From assembly GCF_900107535.1 (NCBI RefSeq), contig NZ_FNRA01000009.1, forward strand, positions 180,228-244,227: 64,000 nt of DNA, written 5' to 3'. The notes beneath the pieces were generated by a model. The model did not search any database. It had not been told where the DNA came from and was given only the letters and a program-made list of their open reading frames with translations. The position numbers were made by a program, and so were the translations under genes. The stretch comes from Pedobacter hartonius (GTDB taxonomy: Bacteria > Bacteroidota > Bacteroidia > Sphingobacteriales > Sphingobacteriaceae). Below, piece after piece: positions 36,866 through 45,826 of the stretch; position 1 is the first letter of the stretch, and every line of letters starts with the position of its first letter.

Positions 36866-37972
36866 ATGATGAGCAGACCTTGCGTTACAGTGTTGAATGC
36901 CGGACCGGGAATGGGTTTTTACGTCCCCGGTGTGATCATGGCCAGGCAATTAAATGAGGCGGGCGTACCGGCAAAAGTACATGTTTTTGAAAGTTTTTAT
37001 AAAAGGGATAAAAAAAACATTATCCCCAGAATGAAGTCAAAGTTCCATAAGAGCTTTTCATTTGCGCTGATGGGACAAAATATTGCTTCAGACCCCGGCG
37101 GGGCACTTGACGAGGAATTGGTAGCAGCCCTTTATAAAAGCTGGATACAGGAAAAAAGACAGTATTTTGTGGTATTTTCAGGCTTCTGGATACCTGTATT
37201 AAACAGGTTTTTAGAGATGACGGACAGCGCATACTTCAGAATTGATTTGTGCCACCTGGACGCTGACTATTCCGTTTCATGGAAGATGCACGATTGTAGA
37301 TTTCCTTCTGCAAGAACACATTGGTTCCATAGCTGGGAAAACCGGAAGGTTAACTATCATATGGATGTGGATGCCTCTGATCCTATCCCCTTCCATGACC
37401 GGAACAACAACCTCGTTATTCACGGCGGTGGCTGGGGACTGGGTGATTTTGAAGCGAAAGGCGAAGAATTGATCCATACCCATTTCAGCATGTCTGTCAT
37501 TGTTTACGAAGACCCGGATTCAGAAAAAGTGAACCCAAAAGCTGATTACTATTTTCTTGACCCAAAATGGAATATCTGGGAGCTAAACGAAAACAATGAA
37601 CACACTTTCCCTCCATTGTATTACCTCAATAAAGCAGCAAACAACCAGAAAGAACTGCTCGACAATAGCCATTCCTCTCCCCTGTACAAAATTGTGAGGA
37701 ACAGCAAAGCCATCATCAGCAAACCCGGAGCAGGCACACTGATAGATTCTTTGTCTTCCGCCACACCCCTCATTACCCTGGAGCCCTACGGAAACAGTGA
37801 AAATAAAAACGGGATGCTGTGGAAAGCATACGGTTTAGGGATGTCATTTGAAGACTGGCGGGAGACGAACTTCTCCACAGCAGTACTGGAACAGATACAC
37901 CGCAACCTATTAAATATCAGATCTGAAACTCCGAATTTTATCACCTCTTATATCAATCATCATGGGCTTTAA
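36866..37972 (+). CDS. GT-B glycosyltransferase, MurG/GT28-like
   Basis: 368 residues. The start VTVLNAGPGMGFYVPGVIMARQLNEAG is the N-terminal Rossmann loop of GT-B enzymes. The donor-site end is SKAIISKPGAGTLIDSLSSATPLITLEPYG, matching the 'SxxGxGTxxEaxxxGxPxi' pattern of MurG/UGT families. No membrane helix. It may glycosylate the carrier-derived product. It begins 3 bp after the ATP-grasp gene and overlaps the radical SAM gene by 11 bp, so the arm is translationally coupled. Overall similarity to known families is weak. Confidence 0.72.
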   Translation: MMSRPCVTVLNAGPGMGFYVPGVIMARQLNEAGVPAKVHVFESFYKRDKKNIIPRMKSKFHKSFSFALMGQNIASDPGGALDEELVAALYKSWIQEKRQYFVVFSGFWIPVLNRFLEMTDSAYFRIDLCHLDADYSVSWKMHDCRFPSARTHWFHSWENRKVNYHMDVDASDPIPFHDRNNNLVIHGGGWGLGDFEAKGEELIHTHFSMSVIVYEDPDSEKVNPKADYYFLDPKWNIWELNENNEHTFPPLYYLNKAANNQKELLDNSHSSPLYKIVRNSKAIISKPGAGTLIDSLSSATPLITLEPYGNSENKNGMLWKAYGLGMSFEDWRETNFSTAVLEQIHRNLLNIRSETPNFITSYINHHGL

Positions 37973-39128
37973 ATCAACCACAACATTTGACGCTGATAAC
38001 TTCAGCAGACTTCAAAAAAGAATTAAAGATATATCAGCCACCAGGCGGGGTATACGGAAAGACGCTTCTTATGCGCTTGCCGTTCCTACTGAAGTAGACA
38101 TTCAGTTAACATATGCATGCAATCTCAGGTGCAAAATGTGTTACCAGTGGAATGAAGATGGCTACTTCCATGCCTACAACCAGGAAATTCAAAAAAAAGA
38201 ACTGAGTATCGAGGCTTTTAAAAACATCCTGTATGAAACAAAAGAAGTAAAATCCAGGCTTTATCTCTGGGGTGGCGAACCATTATACCATTCAGAATGG
38301 GATAAAATTGCAGATTGCATTGCTGAGGACCCAAGGCACACGGTGATCTGTACGAACGGGATTCTGATTCAGAAAAACATGGAATCCATACTGAAAATTT
38401 CACCGCATCTGGCCCTGCTTTTCAGCGTTGACGGACTATCAGAAGCCAATAATGCATTAAGGGGAAAATCAACATTTGAACGTCTTGTGTACCAGATGGA
38501 CCTCCTTCTGGAAGAGCAGAGAAAGGGAAATTACCTGGGATCTGTATCGGTAAGTGCAGTTTTGAATGACGAGCTGGTTCCCCAGTTGTATGAATTTGTT
38601 GAATATTTCGAAGCTAAAGGTGTGGATTCGATCTATTTAAGTTATCCATGGTATATCTCTCCTGCGCGCGCTGCCGAGATGGATAACTTTTTTAAAACTC
38701 AGCTGTCCTGGATCAATGAGGATGCAGCATCAATTTCGGGCAGCTGGCATTCCTATACCTTTCAGCTGGGAGAAAGTTCTGAAGTGATCCTGCAGGAACA
38801 AATTAAACGCATGAATAAGAGAGTATGGAAAAGCAGGGTAAGGTTTAGTCAGGAAATCAATTCGCATGAAATAATGGACTTTATAACTGACAAATACAAT
38901 TCTCCGAAACGCTGCTTTGCTTTGGCAAACAGGGCAGAAGTATTGGCAAACGGCAAAGTTGGAACCTGCAGTAAATTTTTCCCGGAGCTTGCTATCGGAG
39001 ATTTAAATCATCAGTCACTGACTGAAATATGGAATAGCGAAAAGTTTAAGAGACTCAGGCAGACAGTGAGTTCGGGGATAATGCCGGTGTGTTCCAAATG
39101 CGTACTCTTATATAGAAATGGAATTTAA
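37962..39128 (+). CDS. radical SAM enzyme with SPASM/twitch-like C-terminus
   Basis: 388 residues. The cluster motif is CNLRCKMC (CxxxCxxC) in VDIQLTYACNLRCKMCYQW, followed by the SAM-binding GGEPLYHSEW. The C-terminal extension has Cys in KRCFALANR, GKVGTCSKFF and VCSKCVLL, four candidate ligands that suit one auxiliary Fe-S cluster rather than two. Such enzymes modify peptides, sugars or carrier-bound substrates by radical chemistry. No short precursor-peptide gene was found next to it, so a small-molecule or carrier-bound substrate is inferred. Last gene of the arm. Confidence 0.9.
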   Translation: MGFKSTTTFDADNFSRLQKRIKDISATRRGIRKDASYALAVPTEVDIQLTYACNLRCKMCYQWNEDGYFHAYNQEIQKKELSIEAFKNILYETKEVKSRLYLWGGEPLYHSEWDKIADCIAEDPRHTVICTNGILIQKNMESILKISPHLALLFSVDGLSEANNALRGKSTFERLVYQMDLLLEEQRKGNYLGSVSVSAVLNDELVPQLYEFVEYFEAKGVDSIYLSYPWYISPARAAEMDNFFKTQLSWINEDAASISGSWHSYTFQLGESSEVILQEQIKRMNKRVWKSRVRFSQEINSHEIMDFITDKYNSPKRCFALANRAEVLANGKVGTCSKFFPELAIGDLNHQSLTEIWNSEKFKRLRQTVSSGIMPVCSKCVLLYRNGI

Positions 39129-39149
39129 ACACCCTTTGATTAAAGCACA

Positions 39150-41592
39150 TCATAATCTTCGGGATTCATTTTGCAGCCCTGACTCCCGGCTATCCTGTGC
39201 TTTAACTTTATTGTTTCCAAAGCGATAGGTGAAATTTAACCGTACCTGACGGGTTTCACCGGCATAAGTGGTATGCAATAATAGATTATTCAGTTGGGTG
39301 TCGGTAATAATTTTATTTTTTTTAAATATATCGGTGACAGCCAGCCTTAGCGTAGCCCTGTCTTTCATTACAATCTTTTGCAGTCCGAGGTCAATTTGTG
39401 AGTTACTTTTTACATACGTATTTAAACCGCTTATATTTTTAGAATTCACTACACTGACGGCTTCTGCGGTAATCTGCCCGGGCAGGTTAAAGGTTTGCTG
39501 CAGGTTGACAGTGCCCGCAAAGCGGCTGAGGTTATAATTGCCATATTCTGCGGTGCCGACTGTATTTTCCAGACGGTACCCGATGCCCGTAAAACTCAGG
39601 TTCCACCATTTGGCTAATTTGACCTGCTGCGTAAGGGTCAGGTTCAGGTTATCCTGTTCGCCAATATTCCTGGGTACCATATTGATAATGTTCCCTGCTG
39701 AAACTTCCGTGATCTGGCTGCTCAGATTGGTAGTATGTGTATAACTGGCGGATAATGTAGCTTTTTTATAGCTGTATTGCAGCGCCAGCGTATTGGCATA
39801 CTGAGGTTGGAGAAAGGGATTGCCTTTCCAGTAAGAGAGTTCATCTACGGGGTATGAAAAAGGATTTAAGTCGTTATAAGCGGGGCGGTCTATCCGGCGG
39901 GCAAAACTCAGGTTATAGGTGCCGGACGCTTTGGTTTTGTAGGTAATTGCAGCCGTAGGATAAATATTCAGGTAATTTCTGGTTACAGAAGTTGCCGACT
40001 GGCTATTGCCTTCGAGCGGCTGCAAATCGCCCTTAGAGTGTGTATTTTCCAATCTTGCCCCCACATCGATATTCAGGTCGGCCGTGACAGGTAGCTCATA
40101 CTTCAGGTATCCGGCAGTGATTTGTTCCCGGTATTTAAAGGTATTGGATAAACTTACATCCAGCACATACATGCTGCCATTCGCATCATACTGGTTAAAC
40201 ACATTATTGGCATTCACATCAGAAAACTTTGCGCCCGTTACTACCCGGCCCTCTCCTAATGGAAAGCCGTAATCTGCTTTAATGGCATATAATTTAATAT
40301 CCCTGCTGTTGCTTACCAGAAAATTGTTAGACGATTGAAATGCTCCGGCCGGCGAATAATAGGTATTGGTGCTGAGGTTCTGTGTCATGGCATCAAAAGT
40401 CCCGTAGTCGGCATCAATATCCAGGGTGGTACGGTTATTTCCTTTGTAGCGGTAATTTAAATTGGTCGTGTAGCGGCTGGTCTTTTGTTCGGGATAGCTG
40501 CTCTGACTGCGCAGGACCTGTAAAAGCTGACCTGTGGGCTGATCATAAATATTTGTTAAGGGAGTGATCAATCCTATACCATTTAAGAAATTAGCATTGG
40601 CCACAATTCCGATCGTTTTGGTGGTATCTATGGCATAGTCTGCACCAAGGGTGGAACCTATGCTGTGACGGTGGTCCACATCATGATTGGAATTTAAATA
40701 CACCTTTCCATTTGTAGTCCGGTCATTGTCGTAATCCATCGCATAATTTCCAAAGTTATGATTGTAACTGCCAAACAGATTAAGTTTCCCCTGTCTGTAA
40801 TTAACGTTCAGGTTGGTGTTCTGTTTGATGGTTTTACCATAACCAACACCGTTATTGATGCTGCCGTTAAAGCCGTCAGCAGTTGATTTTTTGAGCACTA
40901 AATTAATAATACCACCGGTTCCAGCCGCATCGTATTCGGCAGAAGGGTTTTTAATAATCTCAATCGATTTTAATTCGGACGCGGAAACAGACTTCAGCAG
41001 CTGCGCCAGCTCTTCGGCCTGCAAATAGGTTTGCCGGCCATTGATCATCACGAGCGCGCCGCTGGCACCGTTTAGGGTAACGGAGTTATTCTGGTTCACA
41101 ATCACTCCGGGCGTTTTTTTTTAAGGCCTCCAGTACATTACCACCCTGGGCACTAATACTATTCTGGACATTATATATCATTTTTCTGCCATCAACCTGA
41201 ATAACAGGTTTACTGGCGGAAGTCTGAATCACAACTTCCTTAAGACTACGGGCGGTTGTTTTAAGCTGAATCATACCTAAATCGGTATTTCCCGTCAGCC
41301 TGATCAGGTCACTCTGGTACGATAATGCACCCAGATAACTCACAGAAACGATGTAATTTCCTGCGACTACAGTGAAAGAAAAGGTCCCATCCCCACCGCT
41401 CTCCCGCTGGTTTAGTATCTTACCGCTACTGCCGTCTTTGAGCAATAAGGTTGCACCGCTAACCCCTTCGTTGCCTGTGCTTTGTATAACACCTTTCAGA
41501 TAAAATTCGGCTTTCTTCTGAGCAAGTCCGTTTAAAAAAAGACAGCATAAAAAAATTACAAAATAAGATTGTTTTAAGTAAGTTTTCTTCAC
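39150..41592 (-). pseudogene. TonB-linked outer-membrane beta-barrel protein split by a homopolymer frameshift
   Basis: The N-terminal part (168 codons from 41592) has a signal peptide ending LNGLAQ, a carboxypeptidase-like domain and the plug start SLKEVVIQTSASKPVIQVDG. At the A9 run 41114-41122 the frame is lost. The second part (from about 41110 to 39150) continues with LNGASGALVMINGRQTYL, IEIIKNPSAEYDAAGTGGIIN and a full barrel ending NFTYRFGNNK. With eight A's the frames join smoothly. It resembles the outer-membrane receptor family with PF14905-type barrels. Either a sequencing error, a real mutation or a slippage switch. Confidence 0.88.
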
Positions 41593-41908
41593 AATTAAGA
41601 ATTAAATGTTAAAAACAGCAATTTCAAATATTTAAATTATTGACCTTTGAGTTTTAAACCTATTAAAATTTAATTGAATTATCAATATGATAAACATGAA
41701 TAATTACGTTATATTATAATTTAAATTATCTCATACCATAATTTTTATACATAATATAAAACACCAGAACAGACTGGTAAATGTCCGGTCAGGAAATTTT
41801 GAATAAACCAGCAACGAAAATAAGTAATGAGGTTGCCCTAATTTGGGGATTTTAAATAACGTTTCTAATAAAGACCTTTAAATTAGGTTTGTGTAAGCTA
41901 TATTATTT
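41593..41908. other. AT-rich intergenic region upstream of the tandem DUF3626-like pair
   Basis: About 316 bp, divergent between the broken receptor gene and the first duplicate. AT-rich with several short self-complementary runs. Apart from the promoter candidate at 41861-41891, nothing further was recognised. Confidence 0.5.
41861..41891 (+). promoter_or_regulatory. candidate Bacteroidota-type promoter
   Basis: TAGGTTTG at 41884-41891 matches the TAnnTTTG -7 consensus exactly, and a GTTTC at 41861-41865 lies near the expected -33 position. The ATG of the first duplicate follows 17 bp later, giving a very short leader. Confidence 0.4.
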
Positions 41909-42784
41909 ATGACACCAGAAGAAAAACAACAAATACTTGGCAGACTGGCATCCAGCGACGTTGCTTCTCTAGCTGACCTCAATATAAGTTCCTATGATAC
42001 GCTGGAACAGCTTGAAGCAGCCATGAGACTCGTCAATGTGCTGAAGGTTTCGCCGCTGGATGCGGAAAACGTGCTTGATAAGATGGTAAAAACACTGCAG
42101 GATTCAGAACTCACTATAAACTTCAACGGCTATGATTTCTTTGATGGAGATACAAAAGAACGTTGGTTGAATGCCTTTGAGCACGGAAAAAATATGGGGT
42201 ATATGAATTTAAGAGACGGCATTGAAGAAAATATTTTCGACTATTCCAATAAAAGAGCGCAGGCAGTACAAAAAGACGTAATTGACAGGATTAAAAATTT
42301 CGGCAGCTACAACTACGGAAATAATGTGTCTTTTGAAGCATCTTTAAGGCCAAAGTATGCCGCAATTAACTTCGCCAGACGCACAAATGGGGCAGCAGAA
42401 TCCTTTGGCAAATCATATATAGTTCTGAAACAATATGTAAAACATAATTGCACATTTACCGACATAGACTCTTTTGGGTATAGGGGTGATCAAAGAGATG
42501 TCACAACCCTGTTAGCCAACTATCACCACTTAAACCGCTTAATCGTAAATATGGAAGAGGACATGCTTATTGCACTGCATGATATCGCAAACGGAAGTTT
42601 TTTAGTGGGCAAATATGAGGGGTACATTGAAGCGCAGATACATGGCAACATCCTGTTTAGCAGGGATGTGGAAAAGATGTACATTGATAATTTTGAAATT
42701 TCAAGCAGGCCTGATACCGCAATGTTAAAAAAATTTTATGAACTTTTCAGGAAGAATAATAACGTACAGCTGATATTTAAATAA
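41909..42784 (+). CDS. DUF3626-like protein, first tandem copy
   Basis: 291 residues. After a helical N-terminal part (EEKQQILGRL, LEQLEAAMRLVNVL) comes the conserved core: SLRPKYAAINFARRTNGAA, FGKSYIVLKQYVKHNCTFTD, and YIEAQIHGNILFSRDVEKMYID. This order matches what I recall of DUF3626 proteins ('RPKYGALN ... CTFT.DS ... YVEAQVHG'). An ADP-ribosyltransferase-like R/S/E arrangement is conceivable but unproven. No signal peptide or membrane helix. A close copy follows 104 bp downstream. Confidence 0.72.
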   Translation: MTPEEKQQILGRLASSDVASLADLNISSYDTLEQLEAAMRLVNVLKVSPLDAENVLDKMVKTLQDSELTINFNGYDFFDGDTKERWLNAFEHGKNMGYMNLRDGIEENIFDYSNKRAQAVQKDVIDRIKNFGSYNYGNNVSFEASLRPKYAAINFARRTNGAAESFGKSYIVLKQYVKHNCTFTDIDSFGYRGDQRDVTTLLANYHHLNRLIVNMEEDMLIALHDIANGSFLVGKYEGYIEAQIHGNILFSRDVEKMYIDNFEISSRPDTAMLKKFYELFRKNNNVQLIFK

Positions 42785-42888
42785 ATGCTCTGCAGAAATC
42801 CGGAAATTTCTAATCTATTCTTGTACCGGAAAAAATGATAAATCCGTTTGGCAACAAAATTATGCTGAATGAGTAATATTCTTATTTT

Positions 42889-43764
42889 ATGACCCCAGAA
42901 GAAAAACAACAAATACTTGGCAGACTGGCAGCCGGCGACGTAGCTTCTCTAGGTGACCTCAATATAAGTTCCTATGGTACGCTGGAACAGCTTGAAGCAG
43001 TCATGAGGCTAGTCAATGTGCTGAAGGTTTCGCCGCTGGATGCGGAAAACGTGCTTGATAAGATGGTAAAAACACTGCAGTATTCAGAGCTCACTATAAA
43101 TTTCAGAGGTCATCGTTTCTTTGATGAAAATATAAAAGAACGTTGGCTGAATGTGTTTGAGACCGGAAATACACAGCACTATATGGAGAGAAGAGACAAG
43201 CTTGAAGAAAAATTTTTTGACTACTCAAATAAAAGATGGCAGGCAGGGCCAAAAGATGTAATTGACAGAATCGAAACTTATGGCAAATACAACAGCGGAA
43301 CTAATATATATTTTGAACCATCCTTGAGGCCAAAGTATGGCGCACTTAACTTCGCCAGACTCACAAATGGGCCAGCCTATTTTTTCGGCAGTTCATATAT
43401 GATTCTGAAACAGTATGTAAAACACAATTGTACATTTACCGACACAGACTCATTTACCTATATACATGATGAGAGAGATGCCACAACGCTGTTAGCCAAC
43501 TATCATAACCTACACCGTCTAATCGTAAATATGAAAGAGGATATGCTTACTGTACTGCATGATATCGCGAACGGACTTTTTTTAGTGGACAAATATCGCG
43601 GATACATTGAAGCGCAGATACATGGTGATATCCTATTTAGCCGGGACGTAGAAAAGATGTGTATCGATAATTTTGAAATTTCAAGCTACCCTGATATCAA
43701 TATAATAAAACAAATATATGAAGAATTTGCGCGGCAGAATAACATACAGCTGATATTTAAATAA
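42889..43764 (+). CDS. DUF3626-like protein, second tandem copy
   Basis: Also 291 residues and nearly identical to the first copy over residues 1-75, diverging more in the middle (for example ENIKERWLNVFETGNTQHYM) and again conserved in LRPKYGALNFARLTNGPA, LKQYVKHNCTFTDTDSF and YIEAQIHGDILFSRDVEKM. The repeat period is 980 bp, and part of the downstream spacer is duplicated too (GATGATAAAT.TGTTTGGCA), so a whole unit was copied. A long hairpin follows this copy. Confidence 0.72.
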   Translation: MTPEEKQQILGRLAAGDVASLGDLNISSYGTLEQLEAVMRLVNVLKVSPLDAENVLDKMVKTLQYSELTINFRGHRFFDENIKERWLNVFETGNTQHYMERRDKLEEKFFDYSNKRWQAGPKDVIDRIETYGKYNSGTNIYFEPSLRPKYGALNFARLTNGPAYFFGSSYMILKQYVKHNCTFTDTDSFTYIHDERDATTLLANYHNLHRLIVNMKEDMLTVLHDIANGLFLVDKYRGYIEAQIHGDILFSRDVEKMCIDNFEISSYPDINIIKQIYEEFARQNNIQLIFK

Positions 43765-43770
43765 ACGTTA

Positions 43771-43809
43771 AGCATAAAGCGGATAGCTCCCACCCTTCCG
43801 CTTTATGCT
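43771..43809. terminator. 13-bp inverted repeat, probable terminator of the tandem pair
   Basis: AGCATAAAGCGGA at 43771-43783 pairs perfectly with TCCGCTTTATGCT at 43797-43809, with a 13-base loop. It lies 6 bp after the stop of the second copy. No clear T-run follows, so it may be an RNA-stabilising hairpin instead. Confidence 0.6.
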
Positions 43810-43916
43810 GAATCAGCTGGTTGCTAGCCCAATCTATTCTTATACCTTAAAAGATGATAAATCTGTTTGGCAGCCCACTTCTGCTTTTTTATATAAATAG
43901 AGGCGTTTACAGCAGA

Positions 43917-44660
43917 TTATCGAACCACACCTTTTCATCTTTCATTGAAAACTCAAATGTCCCCCGGTGATCACCATTTTTACCTGATGAGATAGAAGTT
44001 ACTTTTGCGCCGCCCGTTACTTCCTGATAGGCTCAGGTAAAATTCCGATATATTTAGGAATTGCCTCATCAATTTCACCATAGTAACAGTGCATTGGGGT
44101 TGTGCTTCTGAAAAGGTAGGAACTGTTCTCGTGTAAAACCTGCCGGTAGCGGTTTTGCCCAAGAGAAATTGATTCTATAAATTCAGCACTCATCATATCT
44201 CCTACTTTATGCGGGGTCTTAGCGTAAAAAGCAGTAAAGTCTATCTTATTATCGTAGTAATCTTTGCAGACCTAAACATGCTCAGGCTTAATTGCCCATT
44301 GGGTTAAGCCGGTAAATCATAATAACCTGTAAGCATTCAGCTGCACAGCCAGTATCCCGGCAGCCACATTGCATCTATCGGCTTTGGATTGTGTACCCAA
44401 CGGTTAATCAGTGCGAATACATCAGTTGAATTACAGGCAATTGACACGGCTTTGATGGGAATATGGAGACTTTCCAGTTTTTGCTGAAACATAAGGGTAG
44501 ACCAACTGCCCATTGACCAGCCGCTGAGGTATAAAGGACCGGTTTCCTGAACATGAAGCGCCTTTAACACCTCCTTTGCTGCCATTAGCATATCCAGATC
44601 AGCTTGTTGCGTACTCTCTTTCAATTGATAGGCGTCTGATTCTGTAGATTTACCCTCCCA
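43917..44660 (-). pseudogene. alpha/beta hydrolase remnant with several stops and frameshifts
   Basis: Read across frames it gives a hydrolase: LSGWSMGSWSTLMFQQKLE (nucleophile elbow GWSMG), KAVSIACNSTDVF, IDAMWLPGI, then CKDYYDNKIDFTAFYAKTPH, the loop MHCYYGEIDEAIP (acid position), and GDHRGTFEFSMKDEK with the late histidine, ending at the TAA at 43917. TGA and TAG stops and at least two frame changes interrupt it. The N-terminal third is absent: the match begins right at the stop of the neighbouring SDR gene (44664), indicating a deletion junction. Confidence 0.82.
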
Positions 44661-44663
44661 TAA

Positions 44664-45434
44664 TTACCATGGAAGCGGACCATCCGGACCAGTGAAAGTT
44701 GCGGTCGGACCGTCTGTTTTCAGTGCCACACGAACCGGCTCAAGCGAGCCAACCTCAACCGTATCAGTGCCCCGGAAATCATTCAGTGCTGTAGCTGCAA
44801 AACCAGGGCTTACTGCATTAACCTTGATATTTTCCTTTTCCAGTTCTATGGCAAACGCCATGGTGATGCCATTAAGTGCCGTTTTTAAAGCGGCGTAAAT
44901 AACGCCAAATTGTTCCCTGGCCCAGCAATCTGGATCAGATACCCAGGTTAAAGAACCCAGTCCGCTTGACACGTTGACAATACGGGCTGCCGCAGATTTG
45001 CGAAGCAAAGGCAATGTTGCCTGGGTTAAAGCAACAACCCCAAATACGTTGGTTTCCCAAACCCTCCGCATCGACTCAATCGATGCCGTGCTGGCTCTGC
45101 CGTCCTCCGTCATTTCTTCCAATGTGCGGCCCGGCTCACCAGCATGTGATATAGCTGCGTTGTTTACCAGCAGATCCAGGCGGCCGGATTCTTTCCCGAT
45201 GCGTTCCACTGCTGCGCTGATGGTTGATTGCTCCGTTACATCCAGCTGGATGGCATAAGCGGTAGCCCCGATATCAGCAGCGGCATTTTCCCCGTTGCTC
45301 AGGTTGCGTGAACCCACATACACGATATAACCTTTGTCTGCAAGTGCTTTGGCGATCTGAAAACCTATGCCCTGGTTGGCGCCGGTGACCAGCGCAATAA
45401 GCCTTTCGGCTGATGATTCAATCTGATTTTCCAT
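44664..45434 (-). CDS. SDR-family oxidoreductase
   Basis: 256 residues from the ATG at 45432-45434 (MENQIESSAERL), preferred over an upstream in-frame start with no family support. NAD(P) motif VTGANQGIGFQIAKAL, NNAAIS, the serine in IVNVSSGLGSL, and the active site YAALK (Tyr-x-x-x-Lys). NAD(P)-dependent reduction or oxidation of a small carbonyl compound is expected. Its stop directly abuts the decayed hydrolase. Confidence 0.92.
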   Translation of the reverse strand: MENQIESSAERLIALVTGANQGIGFQIAKALADKGYIVYVGSRNLSNGENAAADIGATAYAIQLDVTEQSTISAAVERIGKESGRLDLLVNNAAISHAGEPGRTLEEMTEDGRASTASIESMRRVWETNVFGVVALTQATLPLLRKSAAARIVNVSSGLGSLTWVSDPDCWAREQFGVIYAALKTALNGITMAFAIELEKENIKVNAVSPGFAATALNDFRGTDTVEVGSLEPVRVALKTDGPTATFTGPDGPLPW

Positions 45435-45667
45435 ATGAATAATGATTAATAAATAATCAAAAGTGTGCATTTGCCATCCGGCAATCCTAACCAAATCAAG
45501 AACATTCCTAACTAAAATGAGGACATGCAAATCACCTGTTGCACTGGCTGAGTTTTAAACCCCTGCGATGGGCTGCCCGCACAAAGCATATCACTGTATG
45601 TGGCAGCTCATTGCTTTTTTTTTAAAAAAAATTAAAGTTTTTTTAGTTCTTATTCGTCTTAACTCTT

Positions 45668-45826
45668 ATGTCGAACGTATTTTTTTCAGGCGCGCCCTTA
45701 CCCGGGTATGTCAACCCAACATCAGGATGGGTACACGAATTAGCGCTAAGGGGCGAAAAAGCAAGTAATTCTGAAGCTCTCAGGTTTAAGATTGAGGCGG
45801 CCGCCGTATTGCCGGGCAAAATATAA
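45668..45826 (+). CDS. small ORF overlapping the start of the ABC exporter gene
   Basis: 52 codons from the ATG at 45668 (MSNVFFSGAPLPGYVNPTSG ... AAAVLPGKI). Its TAA shares one base with the ATG of the ABC gene (TAATG), so the two could be translationally coupled. No cysteine, no signal peptide and no recognised family. It may be a true small protein, a leader, or a chance ORF in the 391-bp spacer, the rest of which (45435-45667) holds nothing recognised but poly-T/poly-A runs. Confidence 0.35.
   Translation: MSNVFFSGAPLPGYVNPTSGWVHELALRGEKASNSEALRFKIEAAAVLPGKI

Noticed and set aside
26639..39128. Interpretation of the cluster as an ordinary exopolysaccharide or O-antigen locus
   Set aside because: No Wzx, Wzy, Wza or Wzc-type gene or initiating sugar-phosphate transferase is present, while ACP, C-domain, ATP-grasp and radical SAM genes are.
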